Positions 1 through 13,460 of a stretch of DNA of 64,000 bases are shown one piece after another; position 1 is the stretch's first letter; each line of letters opens with the position of its first letter. This DNA comes from Cucumis sativus. Its lineage: Eukaryota; Streptophyta; Magnoliopsida; Cucurbitales; Cucurbitaceae. The position numbers and the translations under genes were made by a program. The DNA lies in assembly GCF_000004075.3 (NCBI RefSeq), contig NC_026656.2, positions 15,989,599 through 16,053,598 on the forward strand, read 5' to 3'. A model generated the notes under the pieces. That model worked only from the letters and a program-made list of their open reading frames with translations. It had not been told where the DNA came from and did no database searches.

Positions 1-15
1 CTTTGACTTGTGCAG

Positions 16-2927
16 AGAAATTGCTCGGATGTTGGCAGATGACCACAAGAAACGTGTTGTTATTGTGGATACTTCCAATGAAATTGGAGGTGATGGAGAT
101 GTTCCCCATGCAGGAATAGGCAGTGCAAGGAGGATGCAAGTCCCTAATGTTAACATGCAGCACACGGTGAGAGCACAAGACACGATTATGGTTTTAACCA
201 TTACTTCATTTGATAGACCCAAATCAAGGTTCGAGTTGGTTTCTTTGTAGGTTATGATTGAAGCAGTGGAGAACCACATGCCTGAAACCATAATCATTGA
301 TGAAATTGGAACAGAACTTGAAGCACTAGCTGCCAGCACCATTGCTCAAAGAGGGGTTCAGCTGGTAGGGACAGCTCACGGGATCACCATTGACAACATC
401 ATAAAAAATCCATCATTGCAAATCCTTGTTGGCGGCATCGAGGTGTGAAAAAAAATCCTTCTATTTCTCTCAGCCTGCATCCAATGCATTTGCATGTGTC
501 TTTAACTAGAGTACAAAGCAATTGTTAATCCAATGTTCAATGAAGATGTGCTCCATGGCCATCATTTCTAGCACATCGTCGGGGAGGAAAAAAGTTATCT
601 TGTGAACTGCTAGCTGTCTTGCAAATCCTGTTTTCTAAAGGGAAGTATATTGATGAAAGTTGCTCTCATTTTTGTTTTCTTGGACATAGAGTGTGACCCT
701 CGGTGATGAGGAAGCAAGGAAAAGAAAAGTGCAGAAGACAATTCTTGAGAGAAAAGGACCTTCTACTTTTACCTGTGCAGTTGAGATGATATCCAAAACT
801 GAATGTCGTGTTCATCACAGACTGGATACAACAGTTGATGCAATATTAGCAGGTACTTTCTCCACTAATTTGGAATTGTTAAACTGTAATCCTTTCCTTC
901 TTACATTCTTGCAATTGATCATCTGCCATCTGTATTCTCATTGGTGTAGGAAAACCTCCTCTTTTTGAAGTACGTCATGTAGATACTTATGCTAACCATT
1001 CTATGGGTCATCACCAAATCATGTCAAGAGTCTTGGTCTTCACGAAAGATTACCTTCAAAAGATAGTAACATCATTGCTCATAGTGACTCTAACCTGAAA
1101 GTACGCCAGATGGAGACTTATGCTAACCATTCCGTGGAGTCGTCTCCAAAACACGAAACGATTCTTCAAGGAAGAGTAAATTTAAAAGATCTTAACGTCA
1201 TTGCTGATAATGATTCTGACATAGAAGACGTTGGCCACTTTTCTCATCAGCCTAAGAGTAGATCTGTGAGCAAAAAGAGCTCACCAGTGCAAGTCTATTC
1301 TTATAAGGTAAATCACCTATGTTTGATTTATAAATTATAATTAATACACTTAAACGTTCTTCTGTTTATTTTTGGTTTGGTGTTGGGGCGGTTGCTTTGG
1401 GATGGGATGGAATATTGTGGTAATCATATGCACTTTTTTATTACTGTATCTCACCCTTGATTTGGCACTTCCAGATTCTTGAATCTGATCTACTTCAAGT
1501 GGCACAAGTATTGGAGCTTGAGAATGAAATAGACGTAACTGATGACATTGAAACTGCCGATGCAATATTAGCAACCAGCTATGAAATGAAGCAAAACCCA
1601 TGGATCCGAAGTGTAGCAAAATTTCACCACTTGCCTGTGTTTGTAATCAAGGTACTTTTACTTCTATAACTAAAAAATATACACATTCTTCCTTTAGATA
1701 TTTACAACTTTATCGTTATACAGTCGAACACAATGGCTCAAATGGTGAAGGCAATACGAATGATTATAAAGATAGATTCCAGCTCTACATCCAAAAAACC
1801 ACGAAAGACACCTGACATTGTAATAGAAGATGATGCACCAAAAAGAAAGCCATCTCTAGAAGAGATAGATGCATTGGAGGTAATTTCCTTGCACATTGAT
1901 GCTTTTGTTTGTGTGTGTACAGGTGCGTTGTTTTGCATTTAAGTTAAACGCCAAACTCGACATTAGCTTATTCAAATTATTCGTGTAAGTAAAAAAATTT
2001 GAATTTTAGTCATATTTCACTGGTTCTGATTGTCAAAATCCTTAGCACATTGTTGCGATTAGCACTAATTATTAACAAGAGGTTTTATCCAATTAGAATT
2101 ATAAATTCGCAGCAAATGTCTTTTTTTTTTTTTGGAATTTTATAGCATGATGTTATTTTTGATTTGATATGTCAAAGTTCCATACCAATTGATAGCACGA
2201 TCTTCAGAAAGTTAGCACAACTTCTAATATAATTTTATTATTATATGCTGAAACTTCTATTCATTTGGTACAACTCGCGCTGTATGTGGTTACAAGTTAC
2301 AAGTAGCTTCATTGGCACTCTATTCCAATTTCAACTGCAATTCTATTGTCTTCCGCAAGCATCATAGCGTACTATGATATCCCTTTCTAACGAGAAGTGC
2401 ATCACATGTGGCTAGGATTCTACTCCTGTTCCAAGAATCTAAATTCATGTTAATCTACTCACCTAATTCTGTACAATGTATGAGCTTGTTTAGGAGTGAT
2501 TCTGAAATTGTTAAAAACTTAAAATCACTTTGAAACATGTTTTAAAAAACCAATTTTAATGATTCAAAATTTGCATTTTTACACTTACTATTGCGATTCT
2601 TTGGACATATATTCTTGTTCTGTGGTCTTAATCTTCTCCTGTTCCGAAATCTGACAGGAAGTTAGACTTGCCATTGAATATATTGTCATTCCTGGTGGAG
2701 AGCCAGTGGAACTTCTACCTCGATGTTCCGAAATTGTTGCCCGGCAACTTGAACTTGTTGAAAGTTATCAGTTAGCGGCTGAGTACTCCAGTTCTGATCC
2801 AAACCCCAGGTTGCAAATTCTTCCGGTAAGGTTGAAGAACAAGACTCTCAAAGAACCAAAATCGATTTTAAAATCAATAATTGATGAAGGAACTGGCATC
2901 TCTAGGCTGCCCTTGCTACCTGAATGA
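16..2927 (+). CDS. SPD1: SPD1/Ycf45-like P-loop ATPase, 3' part (5' end outside window)
   Basis: Seven exons are visible: 16-166, 251-442, 690-852, 950-1307, 1475-1651, 1724-1879 and 2658-2927. The product reads [25 protein letters not shown], then the Walker B region [13 protein letters not shown] and GTAHG, followed by [13 protein letters not shown]. This order is characteristic of the Ycf45/SPD1 family of plastid-associated AAA-type ATPases (Arabidopsis At3g10420 type). The Walker A loop lies upstream of the window. The C-terminal part ([25 protein letters not shown]) corresponds to the nucleic-acid-binding R3H-like end of the family. Exon 4 contains a 1-bp frame break near 1003-1008: the phase arithmetic of exons 3-5 only closes if one base is added. 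Exon 4 also carries a ~132-bp internal duplication. The first acceptor (tgcag at 11-15) is likely, although the frame is open to base 8. Family assignment is confident; whether the gene is functional is uncertain. Confidence 0.85.
970..1136 (+). repeat. Imperfect internal duplication in exon 4 of the SPD1-like gene
   Basis: The segment beginning at 970 ([12 protein letters not shown]) recurs at 1101 ([12 protein letters not shown]). The offset is 131 bp, which becomes 132 bp (44 codons) when the missing base near 1005 is allowed for. The repeat lies in a low-conservation linker between the ATPase core and the C-terminal domain. Confidence 0.75.
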
Positions 2928-3083
2928 AATTTAACTACATCCCTAAACATGGTACAGTTGTCTTACAATTGTCAATTTATGATGTACAGGCATGTGAATA
3001 GTACATATAATATCTATATCTCATTAATATTGTTATTTATATCTTATGCCATCCTGGTTATACAACATTGTAAGAATTTCTTC

Positions 3084-3089
3084 AATAAA
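3084..3089 (+). terminator. Candidate poly(A) signal of the SPD1-like gene
   Basis: A perfect AATAAA lies about 160 bp after the stop codon, inside the AT-rich 3' flank. Plant poly(A) signals are degenerate, so this is only a plausible position for 3' end formation. Confidence 0.4.
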
Positions 3090-3495
3090 ACAGTGAAATG
3101 GCTGTTGTAAATGAATACTTGCTCCAATATTCAACCAAATCTTGATCCCTTCTAGCTAGCTAGTATCTTTATTTCTTTTGATGGAAAAATGGGAAAAGGA
3201 AAACAAAAGAAATGCAATTAGATTTTGCATTTTGATCAATTAGCCATAGAGATATTAGATGGTTATTTTTGGATTTGGATGTATTTATGGAAACATTCTA
3301 GAAGATATATACTTAAATTAATAAATAAATATTTTGCACTTTATTAGAGGGTTACAATGCTTTGTGATTTATAATTTTTGTATTCATATTCTTGGATACT
3401 GTGTTGGTTTTCCAATGTATCGTTAGCTTTTTGGTGATATGATGAAAATGTTCACTCACACGTTATGCTTTGTGATTTAGAACTGTTTTTTTCTT

Positions 3496-3497
<2 letters not shown>

Positions 3498-3529
<32 letters not shown>
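3498..3529. repeat. (AT)n microsatellite
   Basis: About 16 uninterrupted AT units in intergenic DNA between the SPD1-like and RZ-1 genes. Confidence 0.9.
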
Positions 3530-3734
3530 GTGAATTAGAATGAATTAAATAATAGTGAAATTTGGAGCAATTATTTAAGCTCAAAGTTCAATCGGATAAA
3601 AGTTGAAATTTTATAGTTCAAATTAGTATAACCTAAACCAGTTTAAAGGTTAATTTGTTAGGTTTTTTAAAAAATATAACAAATTAGCAAAATATTTAAG
3701 CGAAACAATTTTGAAAACGAAAAAAAGAGTACAG

Positions 3735-4440
3735 GGCCACAATGTAAAATACCAAAATTACCTCAGGCAACATGCTCGCCCAAGTCTACAAGATAAAATA
3801 TCAAAATTACTCCCGTCAACACGTAATAATTGGTCACGCGCGCGATAAACGATCGTATAGATTTTGATACACAATCTCGGGCATACTATGCCTCGAGATG
3901 AAATAATTTGGTCTTTAATTCATTCAATATTTAACATACAATGCACCAAAATGGCCTAAGATGAAAGACATAAGTGTAGATCTACATGATTTATACTTCA
4001 TTTTAAACGATAACTTTCAAATTAAACGATCGTATAGATCATGATACGCATTCTCAAGCCTTAGTTATAGTGAAATGTCCAAGATGAAAAAATTATGTAT
4101 TTAATTCGTTCAATCTCAGGTATACAATGCCCCGTGATGAAAGAATTATTCCTTTAGTTATTGGATCTCAGGCTTTAGTGACACCGAGATAGCTCAAGGT
4201 GAAAGAATTCTATCTTTATTTTATTCCATCTCGGACATACATTGCCCCAAGATGCCCTGTGATAAAAGATTTTTGTCTTTAGTTATTCGATCTCGAACCT
4301 TAATTGCATCGAGATGGCCCGAGATTAATAAATTGCCCGAGATTAATAAATTGCAAGGGGTTATATGAAACTTATGAAAAAATGATCACACGTTGTGAGC
4401 TTATATTATTTTGTTATATAAGCCGTAAATATTTTGATTT
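3735..4440. repeat. Degenerate element with ~60-65 bp tandem units, copy 1 of a pair
   Basis: The block opens with a 'ccacaatgtaaaatacc' stretch, a 'gtcacgcgcg' stretch and an AAACGATCG motif, which are matched in order near 19560. It continues with degenerate tandem units built around 'atctcgg..catac.atgcc..gagatgaaa'. Partly palindromic CATCTCGG/CCGAGATG pairs recur. An 18-bp unit GCCCGAGATTAATAAATT is directly duplicated at about 4317-4352. No coding capacity is visible. The element class is unknown. Confidence 0.5.
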
Positions 4441-4536
4441 TTGTTACATTTATGTAAATTATTCTTAATTTTTTTACAAAGTAATTTTTATCCTTTTCTA
4501 TTTATTAGGGATAGTTACAAATATAATTATATTAAA

Positions 4537-4697
4537 AATAATTAAGTATATAGCAACATTTTTAAAAAATTGTAAATATAGTAAAATCGGTTAAAATCTA
4601 TCATTGTGATAAACCACATAAGTCTATCAGCAATAAAAATCTATCATTGTTATATTTACTATTTTTAAAAATTGTTGCTATATACTTGTTAATTATT
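4537..4697. mobile_element. MITE, family M1 copy a (161 bp, with inverted arms)
   Basis: Left arm AATAATTAAGTATATAGCAA is mirrored at the right end (TTGCTATATACTTGTTAATT), giving terminal inverted repeats of about 40 bp around a short core containing 'ctatcattg' and 'gtctatcag'. It has no coding capacity. Related copies are seen near 43620, 46004, 46440 and 58675. The superfamily is not determined because no clear target-site duplication is visible. Confidence 0.7.
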
Positions 4698-4949
4698 CAA
4701 AAAAATTGCTACAAAAAAAATCTTCAAAAAAAACCTAAACGATCATATTTCACAGATATCTTAAATTTTCAAGTTATTATCTAAATAGAAGATTGTGCTA
4801 TTTCTTTTTACCAGTTTAATTTTAACTTAATTATTTAAAAATAAATTACATCAGCAAATCTTAGATATTTTTTTAATATTTTTGAAAATCTTAAGAATTT
4901 TTTCTTAATTATCAACCACATAATTTATTTTAATTATTATAATATATAC

Positions 4950-7200
4950 TTATATTTATTAATGTAATATTTATTAGTTGTTTATGATTTAAATATGGTA
5001 TAAATTATATATCCTTATATGATACTTATATGTCACTTTAAATCATAAATCAAAAATATTTTTTCATTTTATCGTCAATAGGCTACTCATTCTTTTTTCT
5101 TTTTCTTATTCTTAATAGAAAAATAAACCTGTTATTTCTTATTCTCTTTCGATTTGACGATTTTGAATTAGTTAATATTCTTTTAGTATAATATTTAACT
5201 TCTATTTTCTAGCACATAACTTTTTTCCTTAACAAATTTGTTATTTCTAATTCAATTAATCTTCTTATCATGTTCGATATATACAGATTATAGGATATGT
5301 GTTTGTATGTATATTTGAAGTAAATTTTTGTATTATATTACATATATACTCATTATATATTGGATAATACGTTCACAATCTTTTTAGTCATGCCATTTTA
5401 ATACTTAATTTATGTACCACTGCATACACATATTATGTAACAATTCATTGTTTTTGCTAATTATTACATATATATACTACTCCATAATACATATATATTA
5501 TGTGATTTGTTACATATATATATTAGCTCATTATGTAGTATTGTTTATATATATACACTTCATATATACAATAAGAGATATATAATGACATACAATAACC
5601 AAAAATATTTTCACTTCAGACATGTTATTTGTTTATCATATAGTAATATTATGTTGTTAGTCATATAAACATTTATCTTAAATATACGGTAAAATATATG
5701 TAGTAAACTACATATTCTTTAATAATTAATATTTAAAATATGTAAATTTATTTAAACAGTATAATACATATTCTCAATGAATTTATAATATGTCGTGAAA
5801 ATATCATATATACATATTCTCACTTCATATAATTATATATTTCTATTTGTCATATATTTTTTAAATGAACAATATATACAACATACCTGTAAAATATAAC
5901 ATGTATGTTATGTGATTTAGTGTATATATATATATATATATATATATACTCCTTCTTATTTACAACATAAATATCAAGTGATATATAGTTATAACATTTG
6001 TTTTTTGTAGGATGGCCAAAAAAACATATTGTTTGTTTTTTTTCAATATTGATATATGCCTTTTGATCACGTTTTTAAGTTTTGGTTGTTCATCATATCT
6101 TTTGGTCATGTTCTCAATATATTGTTTAATTACGACATGTTTATCTTATCTTATTCATATTTTTGTGGATGTATTCACTATAACCAAAAGATATGCAAAG
6201 TTTCTTTATTATTATTAAACTTTTAGTATATTGATTCAAAATTTTATTTGAAATTATCATATTCCATATTTTAATTAACTTATTTTATTTCCATATTTTT
6301 CTATAAATTTCCATCTACGGTACTAAACAAAGTTTTTCAATTTATTATATTCAACATACTACTCTTTATAGATAATCATTATTGTTTCAAACACAACTTA
6401 TTATTTATTACATATAATATGAATATTTAAAATAAAATACATAAACCAGTTTGACAAATTGATAGCATAATATTTTATTCATAAAATATAAAACTCATTG
6501 TTTTCTATATACTATTCATAAACCAATTTAACATTCAACCATTTTTTCATACAATTAATTGGATCTTCAATTATTTCGTCAAAGTCTCTACATTGTAAAC
6601 ATATTCAGTTTTTCTCAATATTACATATACCAAAGAACAACCAATATTTTAATGACATATATTACAAATACTCATTATATTTTGTTCTCATTCATGTTCA
6701 TGTAAACATAAACAACTTTCATACATAATCACTATTATTTCAAACACAACGTATTATTTAGTACATAATATATGAATATTTAAATAAAATACCTACAAAA
6801 ATTGATATAAGAACCTTTAATTCATAAAATATACAATGTATTATTCAATATACTACAATTACGTTGAATATATGAACAACACAATGCACCAAGAGAACGA
6901 TTGGAAAGTAAGAGAGATATGGTGAGAGAATAATTTTAACAAAATCACACACAAATAATAATTAATAAACATTTTTTATTACAATATTATCACGATAAAA
7001 TTAATAACTTACCATATTTACCTAAAATATCTATTAAAAGTAAATCTTAATTATGGTTCACTTTCTTTTTACATTTTTTTTTGAATATATTATTAAATAA
7101 TAAAGATGGGTAAATTGATGATTTGAGTCCTATATTTAACGTAAAATATGAGTTAATTTGGAATATTTTTAAAATATTTGAGAAATTCGAATAAATCTTA
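4950..7200. repeat. Very AT-rich intergenic block with dispersed repeat copies
   Basis: Composition is strongly AT with 'tacatatata' strings and an (AT)n run at about 5921-5950. Segments 6364-6498 and 6641-6840 are mutually related and also match 13262-13460: shared words include 'taatgacatatattaca', 'atttcaaacacaac' and 'gaatatttaaataaaa'. No protein-coding region is supported. Short open frames here are low-complexity. Confidence 0.6.
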
Positions 7201-7347
7201 TAATATGTTTATAATTTTAGTCGTTCATGTCCACCGCCAGAAAAGAGAAAAGAGTAAAGCCCAGGCCCAAACCAAGCCCAAGACCAAACTAAAAAAACTT
7301 TGAATTTAGTACGGACGGCAGAATAAGTCGACCACGGACCTTAGACG

Positions 7348-7357
7348 CTAGGGTTTA
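7348..7357 (-). promoter_or_regulatory. Telo-box-like element upstream of RZ-1
   Basis: CTAGGGTTTA (reverse TAAACCCTAG) lies about 225 bp before the RZ-1 start, followed by further 'ccctaaaaaccct' at 7367-7379. AAACCCTA telo boxes are common in plant promoters of RNA-handling and growth genes. No TATA box is obvious. Confidence 0.45.
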
Positions 7358-7581
7358 AACGTTGGACCCTAAAAACCCTCAACCTTTTGGAGTTCACTGC
7401 TTCACTGCACGTCACAAAGGCGAGTGTTAATTCTTTTCCGTTCTGCAAACTCTTCAATTTTGATTTCAAATTGCCCATGTCGAATCCAACGAAGACGCTA
7501 CATTTCTGTTTTTCTGAGTTTTTCTTATTCTGTTTCCGGTTTTCTGCAGGAATTTTATCTGATTGATACCCGAAAACTGTA

Positions 7582-10500
7582 ATGGCTTCGAAAGACGAGT
7601 ATCGAATATTTGTTGGAGGCCTCTCATGGAACATTTCAGAGCGTCAGCTCGAAAACGCTTTCATTCGCTTCGGCAAAATGCTCGAACTCAAGTAAACTTT
7701 CGTTTTTTTCCTTTCTTTCTTTTTTCGTCATATTACGCTTCGTATTTGTTCATCAATCTGTAGAATATTATGAATTTTTTTTGGCATGCATGCGGTAGAA
7801 GATGAGGAGTCTAATGTATTTTCTTAGCAAAGACTATCAAAGATGTGAACCCCTTGATTTTTAATTTTTCTTTAATGAAGATGCCTGCTATTATTTGACG
7901 GCATTCCTTGCCGTTTATGGGTTTTCCTTCTCTACAATGCATGCCAATTGAATTTTATTAGTTGTGTGAATTTTGTTTATAATCTTATGTTACTTATTTG
8001 TTATAAATAAAATTTTTTGCACATGGACGTTGGATGAAATTTCAGGATTTATTGATTTATTTAAGCTATATGAATCTGAATTTTTCAGATCAGTTGTACT
8101 TACAAGATTATAGCAAATAGTTTTTTTTCAGGCTCTCTTTCTTACCATCCTTTGATCTTTTGTTATGTAGAATATGGTTCAGGGAGTCAGCTTAAAGCTG
8201 AATACATGGATCTGTTCGTACATTTTCTGCTGAATTCTTTCATAAAATTGAAGAAATGGTGTTAGTAGACAAGAAATCTATCCATCAGTATGCTTACATT
8301 GGAAGAAATTGGTTGGAAACTGATGGTTTTTTATGTGAAAAACGTCGTCACAATAGTGTTTCAGAAATTTTACTTGGTTCCCTCTCTTAGGACATCTGGT
8401 GAAGTGTTTCGTCTCGGGATGAGAATCTAAACTTGGCACAATTTTTGAAATTAGATCAAGACTCTTTTCTCCCAAAACTAAACTTTTTGTGTCCAACATA
8501 CGGTTTGTTGATGTAGTTTCCTACTTGTCAAAGTATATGAGAAAGTAACACTTGTATTTCATGGAAATGTATCAGAGTGGCGTTCTCTTGGTCATCTTGC
8601 TGCCATTTATTGTTAGTACACCGCACTTCACTGACAATTCAGAGATTAGATTTGGGCATAAGTTGTATTGAACAGATGCTTCTAGAACTCTTAAGGTTCA
8701 GATTTTTTTAAAAAAAGAATTATTTACACCGGGCCTCCTTGTTAAGAGATTTTGCAAAGTTGTCCTTAATAGCATTCAAGATATATTAAACTTGATTTTT
8801 ATTGCCTAATGCAGCGGAGTTTGGTTATTTTCTTGCTCTGTCAGTGTAAATAGTGAATAAATGCATTCAAGGGGAGTACATTATCACCTGCCTCGCTGTT
8901 GGCATACCGTCTAAGGTTCTTGCTTGGCAACTCTGTGGATTGAGAACTTCTTATAACCAAATTAGAATTTACGGTTCTAGACGTCAGGATTTATTTTAGT
9001 TGCTTGGCTATGGAAGGAAGCTATTGCTGAAACATTTTAGAGTTAGTTCACTTGAGAAAATGTGAGACATTGTATTGAAATTACCTTAGTTGTCAGCACC
9101 AGCTTGTTCTGTTTTAGATGACCAGACTTCGCTGTAAATTGAATTAAATTGTGGAGATGACACCAGAATGCAGAAGAATCTGAATTTTGATTTTGCTATG
9201 TTAGTTGTTCAGTGAAAAGGAGGAACTCAGTTTATATGAATAAGCTAAGAAGTGCATTTCAGGTGAGGAATATTTTTAATGCATTGTTGTACTTACTGCG
9301 GTATTGAATTGGGTGGTGGCGTGATGTTGAGAAACACTAGCAAAAAATTATCTCTCCAAGAATTTTTTCTTCTCGATTTTCTCATGTTCTGGGTTCTGGA
9401 CTCTAGAATGAGTGAATTGTTTGCCTGGGCTATTATTTTATTTTACCTTTTGGATAAGAAACAACTTTTTTCTGACTGGGTTACGAAAAATGCAATATTG
9501 TCTGAATGCTACAATAAATTAAGGCTGTGCATTGGTGGTGGAGTAATTTCAGCAGATCAGTAGGAATGTTGTCTTGGGTAATCATCTTCATGGACGGCTT
9601 TCTTTTTAGCTTGAAGAGCTTAAGATCCTGACTTTTCCATGGAAAATTTCCTAGTTTGGACCCAAAGAGGTTGTGGGTATTGAGGTTAAAGTTGCTCTTT
9701 AATTGTAGATTTTAAGTCTTGGGTTCAGGTTGTTGGACACACTGCAGAGCTTTGAAGGGAAAACGGAATCCTTCCAAGTATATCATTTAGTCTCTCTTTA
9801 AGTGATTTGCTTGGAAGGAAAAGTAAGTTGTCAAGAATTTTAATTGTTTTCCACAAATTATATTCCCTGCATTAACTATAAAACATTTTCAGTCAGTCTG
9901 TTGGACGTGTACTGTGAACTAATTTAATACTGATTCATCTATAATAATGGAAACTTGTTGGATGAGCTTCTCTTTTGATGTTTATGTGTAGATCATGTTA
10001 GAACGAGATACAGGTCGTCCTCGTGGGTTTGGTTTTATTACCTTTGCAGACCGTAGAGGGATGGATGATGCAATAAGAGAGATGCATGGTCAGGAGCTTG
10101 GTGAGCGGATTATCTCAGTAAATAAGGCTGAACCCAAGATGGAGGGTGATGATACTGAGCAAGGCTTCAGGGGAGGAGGTTATTCATCTGGTGGTAGGGC
10201 TAGTTTTGGGAGAGGAAAAGATAGATCTGTGGGGCAGGATGAATGCTTCAAGTGTGGACGCCCAGGGCATTGGGCACGAGACTGTCCTCAGTCGGTGGTG
10301 GACGTGGTGGAGGTAGAGGTTCATTTTCTTCACGTTCTCGATTTGATAGTGATGGTCGTGGGGATCGTTTTGGAGGAGATCGTGACCGATATGTGGATGA
10401 GCGTTATAATGGAGGGCGATATGGTGATAGAGATCGTTTTGATCGTAGAGACGACAAGTATGGAAGTCGAGACCGCTACTTCGACGACAGGTTGCTTTAC

Positions 10501-10887
10501 ATCCTTTCTTTGTTTTAATAACAATTACAATAGTGATCTACATGTGTTAACACCCATTCCAACTTTTTGTACTCGTACATTTACTTCAAAATATGATTTG
10601 ATTGACATGTTATTGAAATTTTGGCAATTGTATGCAAACTCTGCAGGTACCCATCTGCTGGAGATCGCTTTACTGGTAGTGATAGGTATGATGTCAGCGA
10701 TCGTTATCCTCAAAATGGCTACGTCAAAGACCGCGTCTACGATAGGGATATTGGTCCGAGGAGTGGCAGTGATAGGTATGGTAGCGGAGGTCCTGGCCGT
10801 CATGAGGGCAGAAGTTATAGAGATAGGACAGGCCCTTACGATCGCCCAAGCAGGGTGGGACGACCATCTTCCTACGACCGCTATTAA
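7582..10887 (+). CDS. RZ-1B: RZ-1-type glycine/RD-rich RNA-binding protein (RRM + CCHC)
   Basis: Three exons: 7582-7692 (MASKDEYRIFVGGLSW), 9992-10490 and 10647-10887. The RRM spans residues 7-82 with RNP2 IFVGGL and RNP1 RGFGFITF. It is followed by a GGYSSGGRASFGRG linker, one CCHC knuckle CFKCGRPGHWARDC, and an RD/DR-rich tail ending RPSSYDRY. This domain order is that of plant RZ-1B/RZ-1C, nuclear proteins that bind SR proteins and RNA and affect splicing. Two single-base breaks are present. The exon 1 donor reads CTCAAG-taaac instead of AAG|gtaaac, so splicing at the available GT gives an early stop. Exon 2 shifts frame at 10294-10296, just after DCPQS. Restoring one G at each gives 283 residues with correct phases. 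The long first intron (2.3 kb) is typical of the family. Identification is confident; intactness is not. Confidence 0.88.
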
Positions 10888-12720
10888 AATTCAAATGTAC
10901 GTATATCAGTAGTTGTTGATTAACATTTGCAAATCATTCTATAGCTAGGATATGCACTTGCAATGAATTGGCAGTCTTTATGCAAGCTTTGACCTTCCTT
11001 TTGTGGCTTCCAAATCTTCATTGCCTTTGAAAATATTTAGTAATAGAAATTTTGGATGTTACAACTTACAATATCTAATGTTTGTAGGGAGGTTGTACCC
11101 TACCTCCAGCCTCAGATATTTTAGTTCTCAATGTGGTGAATTTCTTGGCTGCCCTTGTTGACTTTGTTTTGTTCTTTTCTTAGGAACAACAGACAATTGA
11201 CCCAACTTTCATTTTCTTGAATCTCTGAATTCATTATTTAAAGATCTTTATCTCTATATGGAAAAATATTGTTGAATGTTATTTATAAGACCAAAGAGTG
11301 ATGCTGATTCTTTGATGCCATTTTGTCAAATATGTAGGACTGCCAATTGAGAAAACCATTGCTGTATTGTGATAACCATTGACTCTTATCTTTCCTCTCA
11401 CGTCTCTATGTTGGAATCGATTTTTAGTAAATAATTAAAGTTCTATTTGTTAACAAGTTCACTTTTCGTTTTTTTTTTGTGTTGTTTTTGAAATCTATGT
11501 TTATTTTCTCAAGTTTTTCCCAAGTGGAATTTATGATGAAACTAGTGTTCACAGGTAATGAATCATTATACACACGTATCTTTTTTAACAATATGTCGGT
11601 GTGGTATATACTTAGACTTCAGAGTTGGGTAGACTGTGGTTGGTCTAGTAAATGTTTTCGATTGAGTACAAATCGATCGTCGGCCAATCAATTGATTTTT
11701 CTTTTAAATGTTGTCAATTTGATTTTTCTTCAAATCTATACTGACTAGTCATCTTTGGTTTGGTCGGTCGATAAGTTGAGTATTAAATCATGGTTGGTAA
11801 GAAGATTTTTTAAGTTCTATAGTATTAAAATATGGTGGGTGGGGTGTCATGCTTAAGACATAATAAATATATTGTTTTTTAGCATAATAAATATATTGTT
11901 TTTTATTGACAAGCTCTGAGTTTTTTTAGTAGATAAAATTAAAATTGTCATCACACAATAATAAACATACAAAATTATATTTGAAACTTTAGAATCTTTG
12001 AATTTGAAATAGGATAAGGTTTTTCCACATTAGATGTTTAAATGTCCCAATCCACAATGGAACATGCATTAGATATTAAAATAGTTTACTATGAAACTTC
12101 AAAGTTTATTTCGGATGGGAATTACTTTTAAAATTGTTATATATCATATAATGGTTTTGCATGCACTTTTTAAGAATATTAAACCCAACATTAAATCAAT
12201 TTGTTATTAAGTGTTTTTCACTCATTCTAAAATGTTAATATAAGAATGTTTGAAATGGTGAAAGACTCACCTTTATTAGTATTCAAATAAACAAAAATGA
12301 ATTTGAAACACATCTTTTATTATTCAAAGTTAACTTAGAATATAATTTTGAATACATTTACAAAAGATAAGACATTAATTTAATAAAAAAATTATCATTT
12401 AAAAATTATTTTCTTAAATAAGAATGAAAATATTTTAGGGACAATTATAATCTTTCATTAATTATTAATTATATAATACGAATATTATTGAGATATTATA
12501 TTCATAAGATTATTTGAAAAATTACCTTATTTAAAATGGTTTGAATTTAATATAAATTTCACATCTTCTTTAAATTTATTTGATTAATTAACATGGTAAT
12601 AAGTTCTAAGTATCTTTTAAATTAATTATAAATTATAATTTTTATAATTTTTTTTTTAAATTTGTAGTAAACTATTTATATATTCTTTCCAAAATTATAT
12701 CTTTATTTAATTCTTTTTTC
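10888..12720. other. RZ-1 3' flank and AT-rich intergenic DNA
   Basis: The first ~400 bp probably include the RZ-1 3' UTR. The rest is AT-rich sequence without a recognisable gene. A short direct repeat 'cataataaatatattgtttttta' type unit occurs twice at about 11857-11904. Confidence 0.5.
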
Positions 12721-13261
12721 TGTTTGGCAGTCACAATATACCTATTCTTCTTCATCACCGACAACTATTTTTACTTATTATTCTCCGTCATTTGAAGTTT
12801 TTAGATATTCAATTATAAAATTCAAACTTCTTACTACATTGCTTTCTCAATTTGTATTCAAATTTCTCATAACTGTAAGCTGCAGAATTTTAACAAGTCG
12901 CCGACATATACAATTCTCCATCATCTGAAGCTACGATAAAATCTACAGTAAGTCATTTGTTCTTTTACCAATTTAAAATTAAATAGTTAAACAACAAAAC
13001 TACATAATTAGTTCATTCTGAGTATATCATCTGCGTATATATCGTATATATTAACAATATACCCATCATTTTAATGTTATTCTGATATGATTTTATAAAT
13101 ATATACCACATATAATTTATGATTATACTAGTTTTATAATATTGTTGCATTATAATAATTTGTATACATGGTTTATTATATATACCACATCTTATTTACA
13201 TTTATATTAGTTTTATATGTTAGTTGATGTTTTATATGATATATACCATATAAAACATCAA

Positions 13262-13460
13262 CTAATGTTTTAATGACATATATTACATATACTCATCATA
13301 ATTATTTCTCATTTATGTTCCTCTAGCCATGAACAACTTTAATACATAATCAATATTATTTCAAACATAACATATTATTTACCATATAAGATATGAATAT
13401 TTAAATAAAAAACATAAACAAATTGATATAAGAACTTTCACTAATAAAATATACACTGAA
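13262..13460. repeat. Dispersed repeat matching 6641-6840
   Basis: The order of words ('taatgacatatattacatat', 'gaacaactt', 'catattatttac', 'gaatatttaaataaaa', 'ttgatataagaac', 'taaaatatacac') matches the 6641-6840 block in the same orientation, with many substitutions. The two are old copies of one repeat. The class is not determined. Confidence 0.6.

Noticed and set aside
6012..6218. 68-codon hydrophobic open frame that looks like a membrane peptide
   Set aside because: It lies in extremely AT-rich repeat-containing DNA, where hydrophobic codons arise by composition; no splice or promoter context supports it.
7582..10887. RZ-1 as a decayed pseudogene
   Set aside because: Apart from two single-base G losses the reading frame, all domains and remaining splice sites are intact, which fits base-call error better than decay; kept as a CDS with the breaks noted.
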